Below the pieces are notes generated by a model. It made no database searches and was not told the origin of the DNA. It saw nothing but the letters and a program-made list of their open reading frames with translations. Shown here piece after piece: positions 1 to 11,738 of a stretch of DNA of 64,000 nt; position 1 is the first letter of the stretch, and every line of letters starts with the position of its first letter. Origin of the DNA: Pteria penguin (lineage: Eukaryota > Mollusca > Bivalvia > Pterioida > Pteriidae); contig CM068582.1 in the NCBI GenBank assembly GCA_035048485.1, positions 12,531,501 through 12,595,500 of the forward strand, written 5' to 3'. The position numbers and the translations under genes are program-made.

Positions 1-85
1 AATTGAAGATACTCTAAACTGAAGTTTCTGATGAAGAATAATTGTATATAGGGCCGAAAACTGAAATGACGCGATTCTTGTGGTT
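1..85 (-). pseudogene. Penelope-like RT fragment
   Basis: This stretch is nearly identical to 38519-38602. Both align with 60450-60500 of the long Penelope-like ORF, in the part coding RT motif A (around FDFSTLYTTIPH). The reading frame is lost. It is the edge of a copy that continues to the left of the window or was truncated. Confidence 0.6.
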
Positions 86-740
86 GCATTTAAAGTTGGA
101 GATTTCATATGTTCGTGTGATTCCTTAGATTTAAGAATTCTACATCTGATTAACCCTGCTTCATGAACAATATGTTGTGTGGTGTGTTAGAAGACCTCAC
201 ATTATACTATTTCGTGAGTAAAAGGCTTGGCAGAGCTCCTTACTGAACTTGTAATATATGAATATTGATATGAATTGTTGTGCAATTTTGGAATCGCATT
301 TAGATTTATATTGAGATGCATATTATTTAATCAGTGATTCAAAACCTTACATATAAAATTTATTACATAATAAATAACTATAAAAGAAACTCAATTTTTT
401 ATATCTAATAAATATTTGATGCGATATGCTACAAAAGTGTCATTTTCATCAGCTTTAGAACAAATGTATGCAATGTGACTTTGACCTTACACGTATGACC
501 TGGGGCCAAGGTCAAGAAACACATTTTGTCATGGCAACATTTTAAAAAAATATTATATGGATTCATGTTAGAAGTAGAAACATATGACTCATACACCAAT
601 TGAAAAATACTATAACCCATTTTGAACCTGTCCTTTTATTGTTTGAATCCAAAACCAATAGGGCTTCTTAATTGTCAAGGGTCTGGAGTAGTGTTTTCTA
701 AAAAGAAAAATATTATGTCCCAGTGTGTCATTGACCTTTG
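86..740. other. No gene seen
   Basis: AT-rich sequence with scattered TGACCTT / AAGGTCA half-sites near 480-530. No coding or structured element could be supported. Confidence 0.5.
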
Positions 741-1060
741 GACTTAATTAACTTTTTTGCACCAAGGCGATCACACATGTATATCAATATGAGTTTGTGA
801 AACATGAATGCCTCCTTTTTCGGCCAAATCTGAAACAGCCATTCTTTGTATAAAGGGCACAGTCAAGGACACAAGATCATTGACCTTGGTTTCATTTAAA
901 AGATTTTCATTATTTGAGTATACATGCCAAATATGAAGTATCTATTTCTTACAGTTCATAAGTTATTACCAAAATAAAAGTTTTTGGCCACAGGAACACA
1001 GACAGACAGTCCAAAAACTAGATTCCCCCGAATTTCATTCCAGGAGCATAAAACCATGTT
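741..1060. repeat. Dispersed AAGGTCA-rich repeat
   Basis: Contains several AAGGTCA / TGACCTT words, then 'catgccaaatatgaag', 'cataagttatta' and a cagacagacag stretch. The same ordered words recur at 15890-16290 and, more loosely, at 52440-52970. This fits a dispersed molluscan repeat. It has no coding content. Confidence 0.5.
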
Positions 1061-2334
1061 CCTAGCTGCAAATGAAAAAGAGAAAGCCTGAAATAACATT
1101 GAAGGACAGACCGAGAGACTGAAACTAGTACGCCACTCTCCACAATATTGGTCTGCTTATGAATATCCAACTTGTTATAATAATAACAAGAATTTTTGCC
1201 ATGGGGCAGGCACAAATACCCCCCGGCTGGCAGAATGATTCTTTGAATATGGCCTTGATCTTCTGGAGATCGGGTCAAGGGCATGACAAAGCCCCATGTG
1301 AGAAGGGGAAGTTGTGGGTAGTATGAACCAAATGAATTTGAACTTTGACCCTCTAAGAAATATCAGTATAACAAGTATGAAATATATTGGAAAGGCAGGG
1401 ATTCAAACTTCATGTTAAAGTTGTCTTAATTGTTGTCTACAACTACATCATTGTTGTCAGATTTTCTGTTCGCATGACCCAAGACAACACAATCGGCTTC
1501 ACTTCTAACAAGAACATCTAATTTTTAATGTCTTTCTTTCTGACACGCGGAAATTCCAAAAAGTTTTGCTTTTTGTTTATATGATTTAAATCCTCTGTTT
1601 AATATCTGCTCATATCTTTTTTTTTATTAATCTAAATCTTATCGTCTGCATCGCTACCACCATCATCTTGCGTGTCTTTTGTTTACATACTCCACCACTA
1701 ACTTCGGGTTTAATTCGCGACACTTGATTTATTGTCTACTAAATCTATGTTGCTGTTTTTGTTGAAAATTGTTAAGATTTCATTAATTTTGCCGCTCAAG
1801 ATGACAAAGACTTCAAAACACATTTTATTTTATGTCCAACTATATTACGACATTACGAGTTATCTCCCGCATTTATACCAGAAAAAAATGCACAAATAGC
1901 TCACCAGAGAACGTCCTTAATAAGTAAATAATGTCAAGAATTTGAACATTTAGAATAAAAAGAAACACAAAAATTGGACAGATTTATAGGGCATGTAAAT
2001 CGTCTCGTCACCCTTACAAGTGCATTTTACATTATTACGTACATGTATTATAATACACAGGAGGAAATCTTAAGAAGAAGTGTATATCTTCCTATGTATG
2101 TATATTATATTAACTTTGTGTAGGAATTCATGAATGGTCATCTTCAACTGATAATGTAAATCGATGAAATTTATAATTCTCCTTATGAACTCCTTACCTG
2201 GATAAATATACATATACCATAGTTGACCTAAAGCAGTGAACTACACATTTGCACTAAAAGAAAGGATGATTCGATTACTGAAGTAGTTCTGCATAAGGTA
2301 ATTGCGATATCGGATTCGTATGCAATGTGAAGTG
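1061..2334. other. No gene seen
   Basis: AT-rich; both strands are crowded with stop codons. Nothing recognisable was found. Confidence 0.5.
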
Positions 2335-2490
2335 TTTACTATCCAGTTAGTGGATCTTCAGTGTTCAATAATGATTCAGCAAGAATGAAATGAATATGAC
2401 ACTGTGCACTTGGTTTGAAATATTGGGCACTGCTTCAATAGTACATAGTAAATATCTATTTCGATCTCGTAAAATTAGCACATATTACAA

Positions 2491-2521
<31 letters not shown>

Positions 2522-2630
2522 GAACATTCATCTCAAATTACAACACAGAAGCAGTGTAATAACTGATACCAAAAGAATTCAAACAAAATACCTGTATATT
2601 TCTATAATTTCAAAAAGTTATTGTTAGAAA
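2335..2630. repeat. Paired dispersed repeat, copy 1
   Basis: Matches 41160-41410 in the same orientation over shared words such as 'gtgcac(t)..gtttgaaat', 'aaatatctatttcg', 'caaattacaacacag' and 'caaaatacct(g)tata'. An A-rich run at 2489-2522 interrupts it. The nature of the repeat is unknown. Confidence 0.55.
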
Positions 2631-2631
2631 G

Positions 2632-2835
2632 AAAAAAGAGGAGTTACTGGCTCAGTTATGTGGCAGAAATCACCATGGAGCTATACAATACATGAATATA
2701 AATAATATACTAGAACATATAACACATTACAAAAATATTTGATTGTAGTGCGATTACGGTACCGACTTAGGACGGTCATTTAATTTGACAAAAGCCAAAC
2801 AAATGGTGTGGTTAACCGGTTTACGGGTTAAACAT
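2632..2835 (-). repeat. Repeat family X, copy 1
   Basis: About 200 bases shared, in inverse orientation, with 39368-39595 and 61238-61462. One end is marked by 'gagttactggctcagttatg' and the other by 'tggtgtggttaaccggttta'. Shorter related pieces lie at 32335-32450 and 62080-62155. No clear terminal inverted repeat. Probably a small non-autonomous mobile element. Confidence 0.55.
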
Positions 2836-3234
2836 TCTTAAGTGCAACAATATCTTGGTCCGGGTCTGTATATGTATATCATGTTAATCTTCTTACAATG
2901 TACATATTTCATAATTATGATTATAGTTACCAACTAAATATCCTTGGTTTGTATATACGTTGGGAAAAAAGAAATTGTGTTTACTTAAAAGTTAAATAAA
3001 AAAGTATTCTTTGATTCTTCGATTTTATTCTTAAAGGTATAGTTTAATATACTAAATGCGTGTCAGAGTACTCAATTTGTTTTATATCGAATTTGATTCG
3101 CTTTAATGGCCACAACACACTGGAGTTTCGAGCCTAAACGACACGTGTTTAGTAATCAATTAGAATTTTTTGCATTCATTGACTGTATTTAGTGTATTGA
3201 AACAGAAAAATACGTTGATTTTTGGACTAAAACT

Positions 3235-4120
3235 ATGATCAAAAATGATCGTATACGTGCTATTGCGATGCTGGAAGCTGGGATGTTTCAAAGTAATGTG
3301 GCAAGGCAGTTTAGAGTCCATATTAACACTGTAAATGCTTTATGGAGACGATATCAGCAAAATGGTACATTCGGGACCGCCAACGGTCACAACGCCCGCA
3401 TATGACATCACGTCTGCAAGATACATATATACGGACGTCACATTTGCGACACTGATCGATTTCAATCGGGTCTTTTGACCGCTAGAAGCATCCTTGTGCA
3501 TCGATGGATAAGTCATCGTAGCGTAAGAAATAGATTGCAAGAAACCAACATTCGTCTTCGACGTCCTGCTATCCGTCTTGTTTTGATACGGCGTCATCTG
3601 GTTGCGAGGTTAGCATGGTGTACGAGGCAACTTTGATTTAATAACAGAGATTGGACAGAAGTTCAATACTGACGAATCGAATCTCGACATCAGTGACGGT
3701 CATGTTCGGGCCTACCAGTATGCCAGAGAATATTATATTGACGTCCACGTTATTCAGCGCCACCAATTCGGTGGGGGGGGGGGGAGAGTTCTGATCTGGG
3801 GTGGAATTACAAGAGATGGAAGGACCCCTTTGGTGACAGTAGAGAGCAGGTTAACAGGCGCACGCTACTGTTACGAGATTGTACATCAGCAAGTCATTAT
3901 GTCATTCTATTCATTCATAACAATCAGCTTGACGTCATTCTGAAGTAGGACAACGCACGGCCCCACACCGTACACGTTGTAGTGAATATCTACAGCAGCA
4001 AAGAGTGAATGTGCTACCCTGGACTGCGGTATAAAGCAATTTTGGGATGGAAAGGCACGACATCTACGTCAAGAGCCAAACCTCAACCCCCCACCCCCCT
4101 TGCTACGTTGGACGCTTTGC
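3235..4120 (+). pseudogene. Tc1-like transposase pseudogene
   Basis: From the ATG at 3235, the frame reads a helix-turn-helix DNA-binding stretch (ARQFRVHINTVNALWRRYQ). It then continues, across stops and frame changes, into Tc1-type blocks: RNRLQETNIRLRRPAIR, a DESN block around 3672 (first catalytic Asp), an FGGGG block at a G run (3772-3783), and DNARPH around 3950 (second Asp, with its preceding Gln turned into a stop). The last catalytic Glu region is not readable. Tc1/mariner elements move by cut and paste. This copy is clearly dead, and no terminal inverted repeats were found. Confidence 0.75.
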
Positions 4121-4229
4121 GTTATTTCCCATTTGGCGGATTATTTCTTCAGCATTTCTGCATAGCCTGGTTCGTTCAGTGCGTTGTAGGTGTGAATAAT
4201 GCATCGGTGCAAATGGCGGATAGATTGTG

Positions 4230-4803
4230 AGATTTTTTTTTACACCCCTTTACTTTCAGTGGTTGTTCGAATCAACCATTCTGGACATAATCCGTGATTT
4301 GATGTTTGAATTGAAAGACAATGCAAAATATTAAATATTGATATATATAATACAACATAATATTTTGTATATGAATCTATAAATGAAATTACTAATCAAC
4401 AAAGTTTTTTTTTTCTGCTAGTATGTTTTATTTTCCAATTTTGCTGTTGTATTTCCTGATTATTAGTGGACTACTGAATTGGCTGTATCCATCATCTTAC
4501 GATTTGCTCAGATTCATGCATTTGGCAAATGAAGTTTGCCCTCCAGTCGCCACCCTGGCGAATCAAATCAATCTAGATATACTGCAGTATTTCTCATACG
4601 AGATTTAATATATTAATTTACGTAATTTAAAAATCAAAACTAATCAGAAATACGTAACAAATATATGCGTACAGTACAGTATATTCTTCTGGGTTTATCA
4701 TAATATGATTACGTAATGTGTAATAGTGTAAAACCTCGTTTTTAGAATATATATGCTTCGCATTAAAATGACATGCACGTAATATGTAATAGTGCACATC
4801 AAA
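4230..4803. other. No gene seen
   Basis: AT-rich spacer between the Tc1 remains and the hAT-like N-terminal exon. Nothing recognised. Confidence 0.4.
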
Positions 4804-5173
4804 ATGAACATGGCAGGAGTAAAACGGCAAGCATCGTTGCTTTCGTTTATGCCAAATAATATCATAAGACCATCAATAGAAAAAAAAAAACTAGAATTGA
4901 GTATGATCGGGATGATATAAGGAAGATTAAAACCGAATAGCTCAAACAATTCGAATGGCTAAAATTTGAAAAATTATCAAAACTAAATCATAATGTCAGT
5001 ATCGACAATGAAGATGTCACTGATCTTGATTGTATGGTGACGTCGACCACGGCGTCATTTATATGCCAAATTTGTAGAGATGGACACAAAACAAATATAT
5101 ATACAATCAGTAAATCTACAGACAAGCTTGAGAAAGACGACCCTGTGAAACATGAAGCAAGCAAGGACCCCAG
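4804..5173 (+). pseudogene. hAT-like protein, N-terminal exon (broken)
   Basis: The ATG at 4804 opens KRQASLLSFM, the KRK-x-LLSFF-like start common to hAT-derived zinc-finger proteins of the ZNF862/KIAA1586 type. After a 10-A run the frame breaks. Further on another frame reads EWLKFEKLSKL and FICQICRDGHK, which resembles a TTF-type zinc finger, and it ends at a good donor (CAG|gtaaag at 5174). The hAT C-terminal half at 7256-8000 lies on the same strand, so the two may be ends of one element or one derived gene. The family call rests on motif resemblance only. Confidence 0.45.
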
Positions 5174-5696
5174 GTAAAGTAAACTTATATACAGTTGTAC
5201 ATGTACAAATGTTATAATTAATTTTGTAAACACATTTTATTTCGAGACATCAGCATAACTGTACTTTACATTATATAGACTACTGAGTTTTATTAGCTTA
5301 CAGCGCATAGCGTATAAAATTATTCAGTCTAAGAAGACCGCTACCGTCATGACATGTAGACAATTTAATCGTTCTTCTTCTTCTTCCAATTAACTGCATC
5401 TATTTTATTTATATAATGTCATAAACAAATACATTATTTTCGGACCTCAAATGGTGTTATTACAATGAAAAATTGTGTTTGTAGGAGGATGAACATGGCG
5501 ATATGAACAGATGAAATAGTTAAAGTTCAATTTAAGTTTTGAAATAGGCCTACTTAAAAGCTTCGTTGGTTTTATCAAACATCACATTTCACAATCATTA
5601 TAATCATTTGGAGAATTTGTAGGGAAAATGATATGGGTTCGAAAACTGATTTTAAACAAACTTTTTTTTTTGAGAAGGGCGGGGGGGGGGGTTTCT
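5174..5696. other. No gene seen; TTC and G runs
   Basis: Contains a (TTC)n run near 5371-5385 and a G run at 5680-5691. No coding signal. Confidence 0.4.
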
Positions 5697-6301
5697 TTAA
5701 AGGAGCATGGTCCGATTGAAGTATAAAAAATGTAAACGGATTTCTTAAACGGCAATCGATTGCTAGTATATTATCTAATATGTGTAAAAAGTATCGTTAC
5801 CAAACTCGATGTCGTTAACGAGATATGCCCGTTTTAAATTTGCAGCATAACCAGGCCAACTCCTTGAATATTGATGAGGTCGGTCAGAGGAAATCACGTG
5901 ACAATGAAACTCGAGCTTTACCCGATTCTAACATTTGTTCCACTTTTTTTTTTTTTTTTTTTTGCTTTGGCCTTTGAGTCTGTGTATAGTTATTTTCTAC
6001 CACACTTTTGCTTTTCTCGTGCTCGTATTCCTCCATGTGAACCATCGTTGTTGTTTTCTACAGTGAATATCCGCTCACGCGCATGATTATGGGCGGAGCA
6101 TCGCCTTATTTTGGAAATTGATACCAGCCGAATTTAATTCGACTCAATTACCTTTATTCTACGAAAACATTGATGGATTTTAGCTTTAAATTTTGCATTT
6201 AACACAAAGTTTATAATTTATGTAATACAGGAAAAATAAGATATTGTCGTAATTTATCCTTTTCATGCTAAAATTTCCAATCTCGGACTATGTCCCTTTA
6301 A
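5697..6301. mobile_element. 597-bp MITE with TTAA target duplication
   Basis: The element at 5701-6297 begins AGGAGCATGGTCCGA and ends in TCGGACTATGTCCCT, an imperfect inverted repeat. It is flanked on both sides by TTAA (5697-5700 and 6298-6301). It has no transposase. TTAA duplication with an AGG start is what Kolobok-type and some piggyBac-type elements show, so a non-autonomous Kolobok-like element is the best reading. It carries a TCACGTGA palindrome near 5893. Confidence 0.75.
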
Positions 6302-7224
6302 TCATTTGTACAGTAAAGTATAGAATGTACATTTTGTACCATTGTTTACAAAGATATGAATTCAAGATTGCATTATTATGTGTATAATTCTTAATATATT
6401 TTGTGTATGATTTGTGTGTAAAGTTGGGAGGGTGGCCAGGAGCTTTTAATATTTTATCATTGTTGTTCATGTTCCACAGCGGGGCTCGTCTGCCACCTAA
6501 TTGGAATTTCCAAATCAAAAGGTACGTGAACAAATTGATTTGTATAATCGTTTGGATTTATTCAAGGGATGCTGCCAGTATTCCAGAATTGAAGAGGGAC
6601 CTTTCAAAGGCAACATCAAATGCTTATGTGAAGTGTGAGAAGGGTGTCACAGCTCTAATGAGGACAAATTGTGAATAGTCAGTATATGTGAAGTAAGTTA
6701 CTTACATATTTCACATATTAATAGAGTTTAATAAGACTTTACATTACTCTGTCGATTTCTTTTGACTGAGTGCTGTTTAAATCACGAATATACATTCATA
6801 TGGATATTTTAAGCACAATTCATATTACAGTACTAAGGTATCGTCTTCTATTCATTCCCAGTGAAACGATTTGAAACCATGACCTATCACCTATTATATC
6901 AAATCACCTATAGTAGTTATACCTGCATTTGCATAACTCATAAGACCAGCACAATTTAGTACATGTACATGTATCTGGTAAAATTTGATCAGATATGATC
7001 GGATTGTAAAGTGGAATAGTATTGCTTACACCGCTTGAATATATATATATATACTGCATACATTCACAATAAAATCAGCACTGATCCACAGTTAGCATTT
7101 CCATAGCCATAATAGCATTGAAGCGTAATTTAATGTTTCAGGGATGTGATGATTTGAAACCTTTACTCAATATTTCCCACAATAAGTTTGAAGATCAACT
7201 TAATAATAAATCCAGTTTAATACT
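6302..7224 (+). other. Possible middle exon of hAT-like protein, otherwise empty
   Basis: Between about 6568 and 6678 the plus strand reads RDAASIPELKRDLSKATSN, which could be a middle part of the hAT-like protein. This is only suggested by position and by absence of stops. The rest is AT-rich with a short (TA)n at 7041. Confidence 0.25.
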
Positions 7225-7255
7225 TTAAAGTGTATGCAATGATGCAGCACATGGA

Positions 7256-8010
7256 GTGACAGCTACAGGGTTCTTGAAAAATGTTGCTTCATACAAATTT
7301 ATTGCCACAACATACTTCACTGCTGATGTGATAGGAATATTTGGCATTTTAAGTAAATGTATGCAGAAACAAAATCTTTTATATTCAAACATACGTTCAC
7401 AAACTGAAAGTTCCATGACAGCAAATCTGATTCTTGAGGAACAAGATGGTCCATATTTGAAAATAGTTAAAAGTCTTGTATCTGTCACGCCTCCGTGTGA
7501 ATATCCCATGGTGATGTCACATGAAATTTCAGATTCGGAAAAGCAAAGGAATGATTTTCTAGCTGTTAGAAAATGTTTAGTACAAAATATTATCCAGTAC
7601 ATGGAAAATTGGTTTCCAGATTCAGAAATCATGAATGCTTTTTCTTGTTTGGATCCTTAATCTACATGTAACACTTCTCAGAATGAACAATTTGAAGAGC
7701 TTTTATCACTCTTTTGGACAAAGAAAGATGTAAATGATCACATAAATGCAAACAATGAATTGTTAGAAGATATCATAGACGAAAAAGAAGCCAGAATTGA
7801 GTATTCTGTACTGCAAGGTGTTCTGCAAAAGCATGAAAATACTGATATTGATGAATTTTATTGCCAAAATATTTACGAAAATGATGATGCTTTTTCCAAT
7901 TTAAAAGCACTAGTGTGCCCCAGCACATCTGTTGATTGTGAAAGAGGATTTTCCTAGTACAATTTAATCAAAACAAATCACAGAAACCTTCTGAAGGTTA
8001 AACATGTAAA
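7256..8010 (+). pseudogene. hAT-like transposase, C-terminal half
   Basis: A 134-residue open frame (7256-7657) stops at TAA and resumes in another frame from 7676. There it reaches a hAT dimerisation signature, CPSTSVDCERGFS (about 7915-7953), followed after a TAG by YNLIKTNHRNLLKVKH. In hAT transposases this C-terminal block mediates dimerisation and sits by the last catalytic Glu. One in-frame TAA, one TAG and the downstream Penelope insertion show this copy is dead. A domesticated ZNF862-like gene is an alternative origin, but the stops argue against present function. Confidence 0.7.
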
Positions 8011-8449
8011 GATGGTGGATAAATCCAAACCATAAGTCTAAAAATCATGAAACCAGAGGACATACAAAATCAGTGAAAATGAAAAACAAGTGGAAAATAA
8101 GAAAATATGTCTACTTGAAGACCATATGTGAACCCCTGTGATGGAGTGAGATCAGGTGCCCGGGGAGAGTGAGCATCTCCTGCTTGCTAGCAACACCCGT
8201 CACATATACCCAGGAGAACCTTCTGAAGTTTAAACATGTAAAGATGATGGATAAATCCAAACCATAAGTCTAAAAATCATGAAACCAGAGGACATACAAA
8301 ATCAGTGAAAATGACAAACAAGTGGAAAATAAGAAAATATGTCTACTTGAAGACCATATGTGAAACCCTGTGATGGAGTGAGATCAGGTGCCCGGGGAGA
8401 GTGAGCATCTCCTGCTTGCTAGCAACACCCGTCACATATACCCAGGAGA
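7986..8449 (-). repeat. 232-bp tandem duplication of Penelope tail plus hAT flank
   Basis: Two consecutive units, 7986-8217 and 8218-8449, differ at only a few bases. Each starts with about 20 bases of hAT 3' coding sequence (ACCTTCTGAAG...) and runs on into the Penelope-like 3' tail, starting at GTAAAGATG. Because the hAT flank is repeated too, the duplication followed the insertion. Confidence 0.85.
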
Positions 8450-8700
8450 AAGAGTCAAATCGTATAAATTCCATATGTATTTATATATGGAGAAATCAAA
8501 GTAGGTAACCTTCTAGTATAGCAGGTGTAAAATCTGTGTAAAATTATCGGAATCGGTCTCGGTCCAAAATATCATTTAAAAGTCTGGATAACGTTTGTCA
8601 CAGAGTGAGGTGTTCAATTGACCATTAATGTCGAAAGACAACATAATATCTAAATACGAAGTAGAATTACTACTTTCTGTGGTTTCTTTGACAATTAGCA
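8450..8700 (-). pseudogene. Penelope-like RT, internally deleted remnant
   Basis: Continues the second tail unit into the RT C-terminus seen intact at 59632-60050. About 265 bases are missing at the junction near 8592 (ATAACG|TTTGTCAC), where an ACG shared by both edges suggests a microhomology deletion. The copy ends after 'ggtttctttgac'. Confidence 0.7.
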
Positions 8701-10281
8701 ATGATATCAATTGAAGGTCCAAGTCTGTCTCTATACGATTTTAGAGAAGCTTTCAAGATCTGGATTTCAAAGAAAGATAGAAGGGCATTTAAGAGATGTT
8801 AAGGATGCCTTACAACTTGAGCTGACAGAAAACAAGCAAAAACAGGTCTACTGGGGATGAAAATAATATTTTATATTGAATCCTAATTCTTGATTTGAGG
8901 CTGTATTGTACATTGTCTACTTTTCACTTTCCCCCTATATAGACATTGTATAATCCTAATGGATATGAATTGATATTTTCTTACTACAGTCTGCAATAAA
9001 TACTTAAATAAATTAATTGTGCATATGCTTTCTTTTGTATATATTCCCTTTGTTTCTTAAAAAGAAAGTCACATGATATATCGAACAATAATTAAAATAA
9101 GTCAGTGGCTACAAAAAGTTCATTGTGGCTAATGAAAATTTTGTATAATTAGCGACATTGGCTTATTCAAATTTGATGTTACCGTTAACACAGTAAAGTA
9201 TTTACCAGCAAATTAACGTGATGTATTGTAAACACATTAAATCCAGCTATCCGTTTTTTGACTCAATGTTCTTTATCAGGTAAAGTTAATTTCACAGGGT
9301 ATTTTTGACGATTATATCCCCTAAAATTCTATCATTTAATAAAATATAGTTTCGTAAATTCTATCATTTAATAAAATATAGTTTCGTTTTGTTAATAAAT
9401 GTATGGAATACATCAGTTTGACCAAAAATAGGATTCATATTTGAATAGGACTCTTTCCGTCAATGATTTATCTAGATATTAGGCGGTAAATAATTATTGT
9501 TCATTACAGATCGATCAGAATAGCGTCAACTGACATAATTACCCATTAGATTTGGACGGAGCATCAATAATCATTTTGTCCTTTACTCGAACACCGATTG
9601 CAAGTTGACCATTAAATCGGCGTGGAAGATTACATAACCAATTGAAGTTTAACGTTACGAATATCCCCTTACCTATCTCATTTTTAATTGCAGTTATTTA
9701 ATAACTTTCCGTTTGTAAAACAATTAATGAAGTATGTTAATGAGGGAGAAGTGTGGTATGGATTTCTGAACTGTTATGCAATTACCGTATAGTGCATATT
9801 TTTCTTATCAAAATTTCTGAGTTCGAATTCGTAGGTGCGCAATGTGCTTAGGATAATATATATATACGGAGGTAATGGAGGAAATAAAGATCATTCATTC
9901 ATTCATTACATATATATTCTCTCCAACAAAATGATATCTGCCTAACCATCTAAATGTGATCAATGAACTTTCAGCAAGTGCTTTGATAACAAGGAAGTTA
10001 ACTGACCATGAACTGGATACCGGTCGTAATGACTATTACTTGCTGTAGACATGTGAAAAAATCCATAATATATCCATATATCCATTATGTATTAAGTTCC
10101 GTCAAAATAGAAAATAAGACATATTAGGGGGTGAAGAAGTACTAAAACTTACATTAACTGGAGCTATTTTACGTTGTCCCTTCGAGTACCAGTTATCGAG
10201 AGTGGAATATAAATATATATATAAAAATGAAATACATCAATACAGAAATCAGGAAAATAGCTATCATTACTAAATGATATT
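8701..10281. other. No gene seen; short tandem duplication
   Basis: AT-rich. A 32-base direct duplication occupies 9324-9355 and 9356-9387. A tgaatgaatgaa-like run is near 9893. Nothing else supported. Confidence 0.5.
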
Positions 10282-10560
10282 GAAGCCGTCGTGGCCTACT
10301 GGTAACGCGGACTCCTGATCGGGAGGCCGGGGTTCGAGTCCCGCTCTGGTCATGCCGGTGTCATGTCTTTCGGATGAGACAGTAAGAACCGAGACCCCGT
10401 GTCTTGGTATGCATGGCACGTTAAAGATCCCTCACTGCTTTAGGTGGGTCCTTTGCAAAGGTCAAAATGTGTATGCCCCGCATCAGGCAGATGCCGTCAC
10501 CATATACGTGAAATATTCGTGGTGTGACGTAAAACAACAATCAATCAATAAATCAATCAG
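10282..10560 (+). mobile_element. tRNA-derived SINE, copy 1
   Basis: The tRNA-like head has an A box (TGGCCTACTGG) and a B box (GGTTCGAGTCC). It is followed by a conserved body, 'gtctttcggatgagacagta', then 'ggcacgttaaagatccctc' and 'gccgtcaccatatacgtg', and ends in (CAAT)n. The body resembles the central domain of molluscan MetaSINE-type elements; that name is from memory. Transcribed by RNA polymerase III, it depends on a LINE for movement. Confidence 0.85.
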
Positions 10561-11182
10561 TCGATCTAAATCATATTGTCTGCTCAATGGGGACATTGAA
10601 GCGGATGTCTTTATTCTCAAAATCTGATACACAATAAAGTATTGTAAGAAAATATGCAATTTGGGAAGAGATTAGCATGGACATTTCTAAGTACCTATAT
10701 TCTTTTAATTAATAATCAAATGCTAAATTTTTCATAATGATTTTGTCTGTAGATAATTATACACTCCTGGGTTATACTTATTTTCAAGGGGTAAATATAT
10801 ATAGAAAATTGCACACTGTCTATAGTGGGTTATTAACAGAGTTTTATTCTTCAGTGCGTTTCCTGGTTCACATTGGCGGACACTACGGAAGTAAGGGTTG
10901 AGTTGCTGGAATTTCAACTCCCTGTTAGGAAATATTTGCTTCAAGCGATCGTTGTTGGCAAGTAATGAAGATTAATCCCTTTGATGAAAATGTGATGCCA
11001 ATTATCCTTCCATATCTTTATTTTAAATCGTAAGATCTGTCCACTTTTTCAAGATGACTAAATTTTGTGTCTCTATTGGTGCTATGGTGGATCAATCATT
11101 GTGTTTTCTGAGCTGTCCATTCCAAAATATCATATATTCCAAACTTTACACTATGCACTACACTGCCGTTATATTCCCCTGA
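10561..11182. other. No gene seen
   Basis: AT-rich spacer with no supported feature. Confidence 0.4.
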
Positions 11183-11462
11183 TAAACTTACATAAAGCCG
11201 GTGTGGTCTAATGAATGAGGTACTCGGCTCCTGACCCAGAGGTGCCGGGTTCCATTCCCGTCCTGGGTGCACCGGTGTTTCTGTTTTTCTGATGATACAG
11301 TAAATACCGATGTCCCGTGTCACTGTAGCCGTGGGACTGCTTTTGGATTTTCTGTTGCAAAGGTAGAAATTCCTATACAATGCATCACACAGATGCCGTC
11401 ATCGTATACGTGAAATAACTGTGGAGCGACTTAAAACAATAATCAATCAATTAAACTTATAT
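11183..11462 (+). mobile_element. tRNA-derived SINE, copy 2, with target duplication
   Basis: The SINE proper is 11195-11452, with a second head type (CCGGTGTGGTCTAATG A box, GGGTTCCATTCCC B box). It is more diverged in the body and ends in (CAAT)n. A direct repeat like AAACTTA(c/t)AT lies on both sides (about 11183-11193 and 11454-11462), which fits a target-site duplication. Confidence 0.75.
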
Positions 11463-11535
11463 ATCTATTATATATATTTTTATTCATTGTTACTTTGTAC
11501 AGAAGAAATACTGCGAATGCGTAGCTGGGGGGATA

Positions 11536-11738
11536 TTATATTCCAAGGTCTGTCGCTTGGAAATAGTCGTGGTCTGATTCTTCTGGTGATATTTCGTCAT
11601 AGATTTCAGCGGGGGTGTCCACTGGATCATTTCCATTGTATACTGTTCTCTGTATGTTTTGGCAAACAGCCAATGCGTAACTACTTTTTGGGCTTGCTGC
11701 ATTTTCTATATCTCTGTCAATTTGTTTGATGCCATGAG
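11536..11738 (-). CDS. Gene 1 cytoplasmic exon
   Basis: Acceptor CAG|CTCATGG at 11738, phase 1. The exon codes 66 residues and ends at TAA (11536-11538). It is acidic, with [18 protein letters not shown] near its end and a final TDLGI. The tyrosines could be phosphorylation sites, but no canonical ITAM is present. The homologous exon of gene 2 (51160-51578) runs on in another frame past the matching stop position. Confidence 0.65.
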
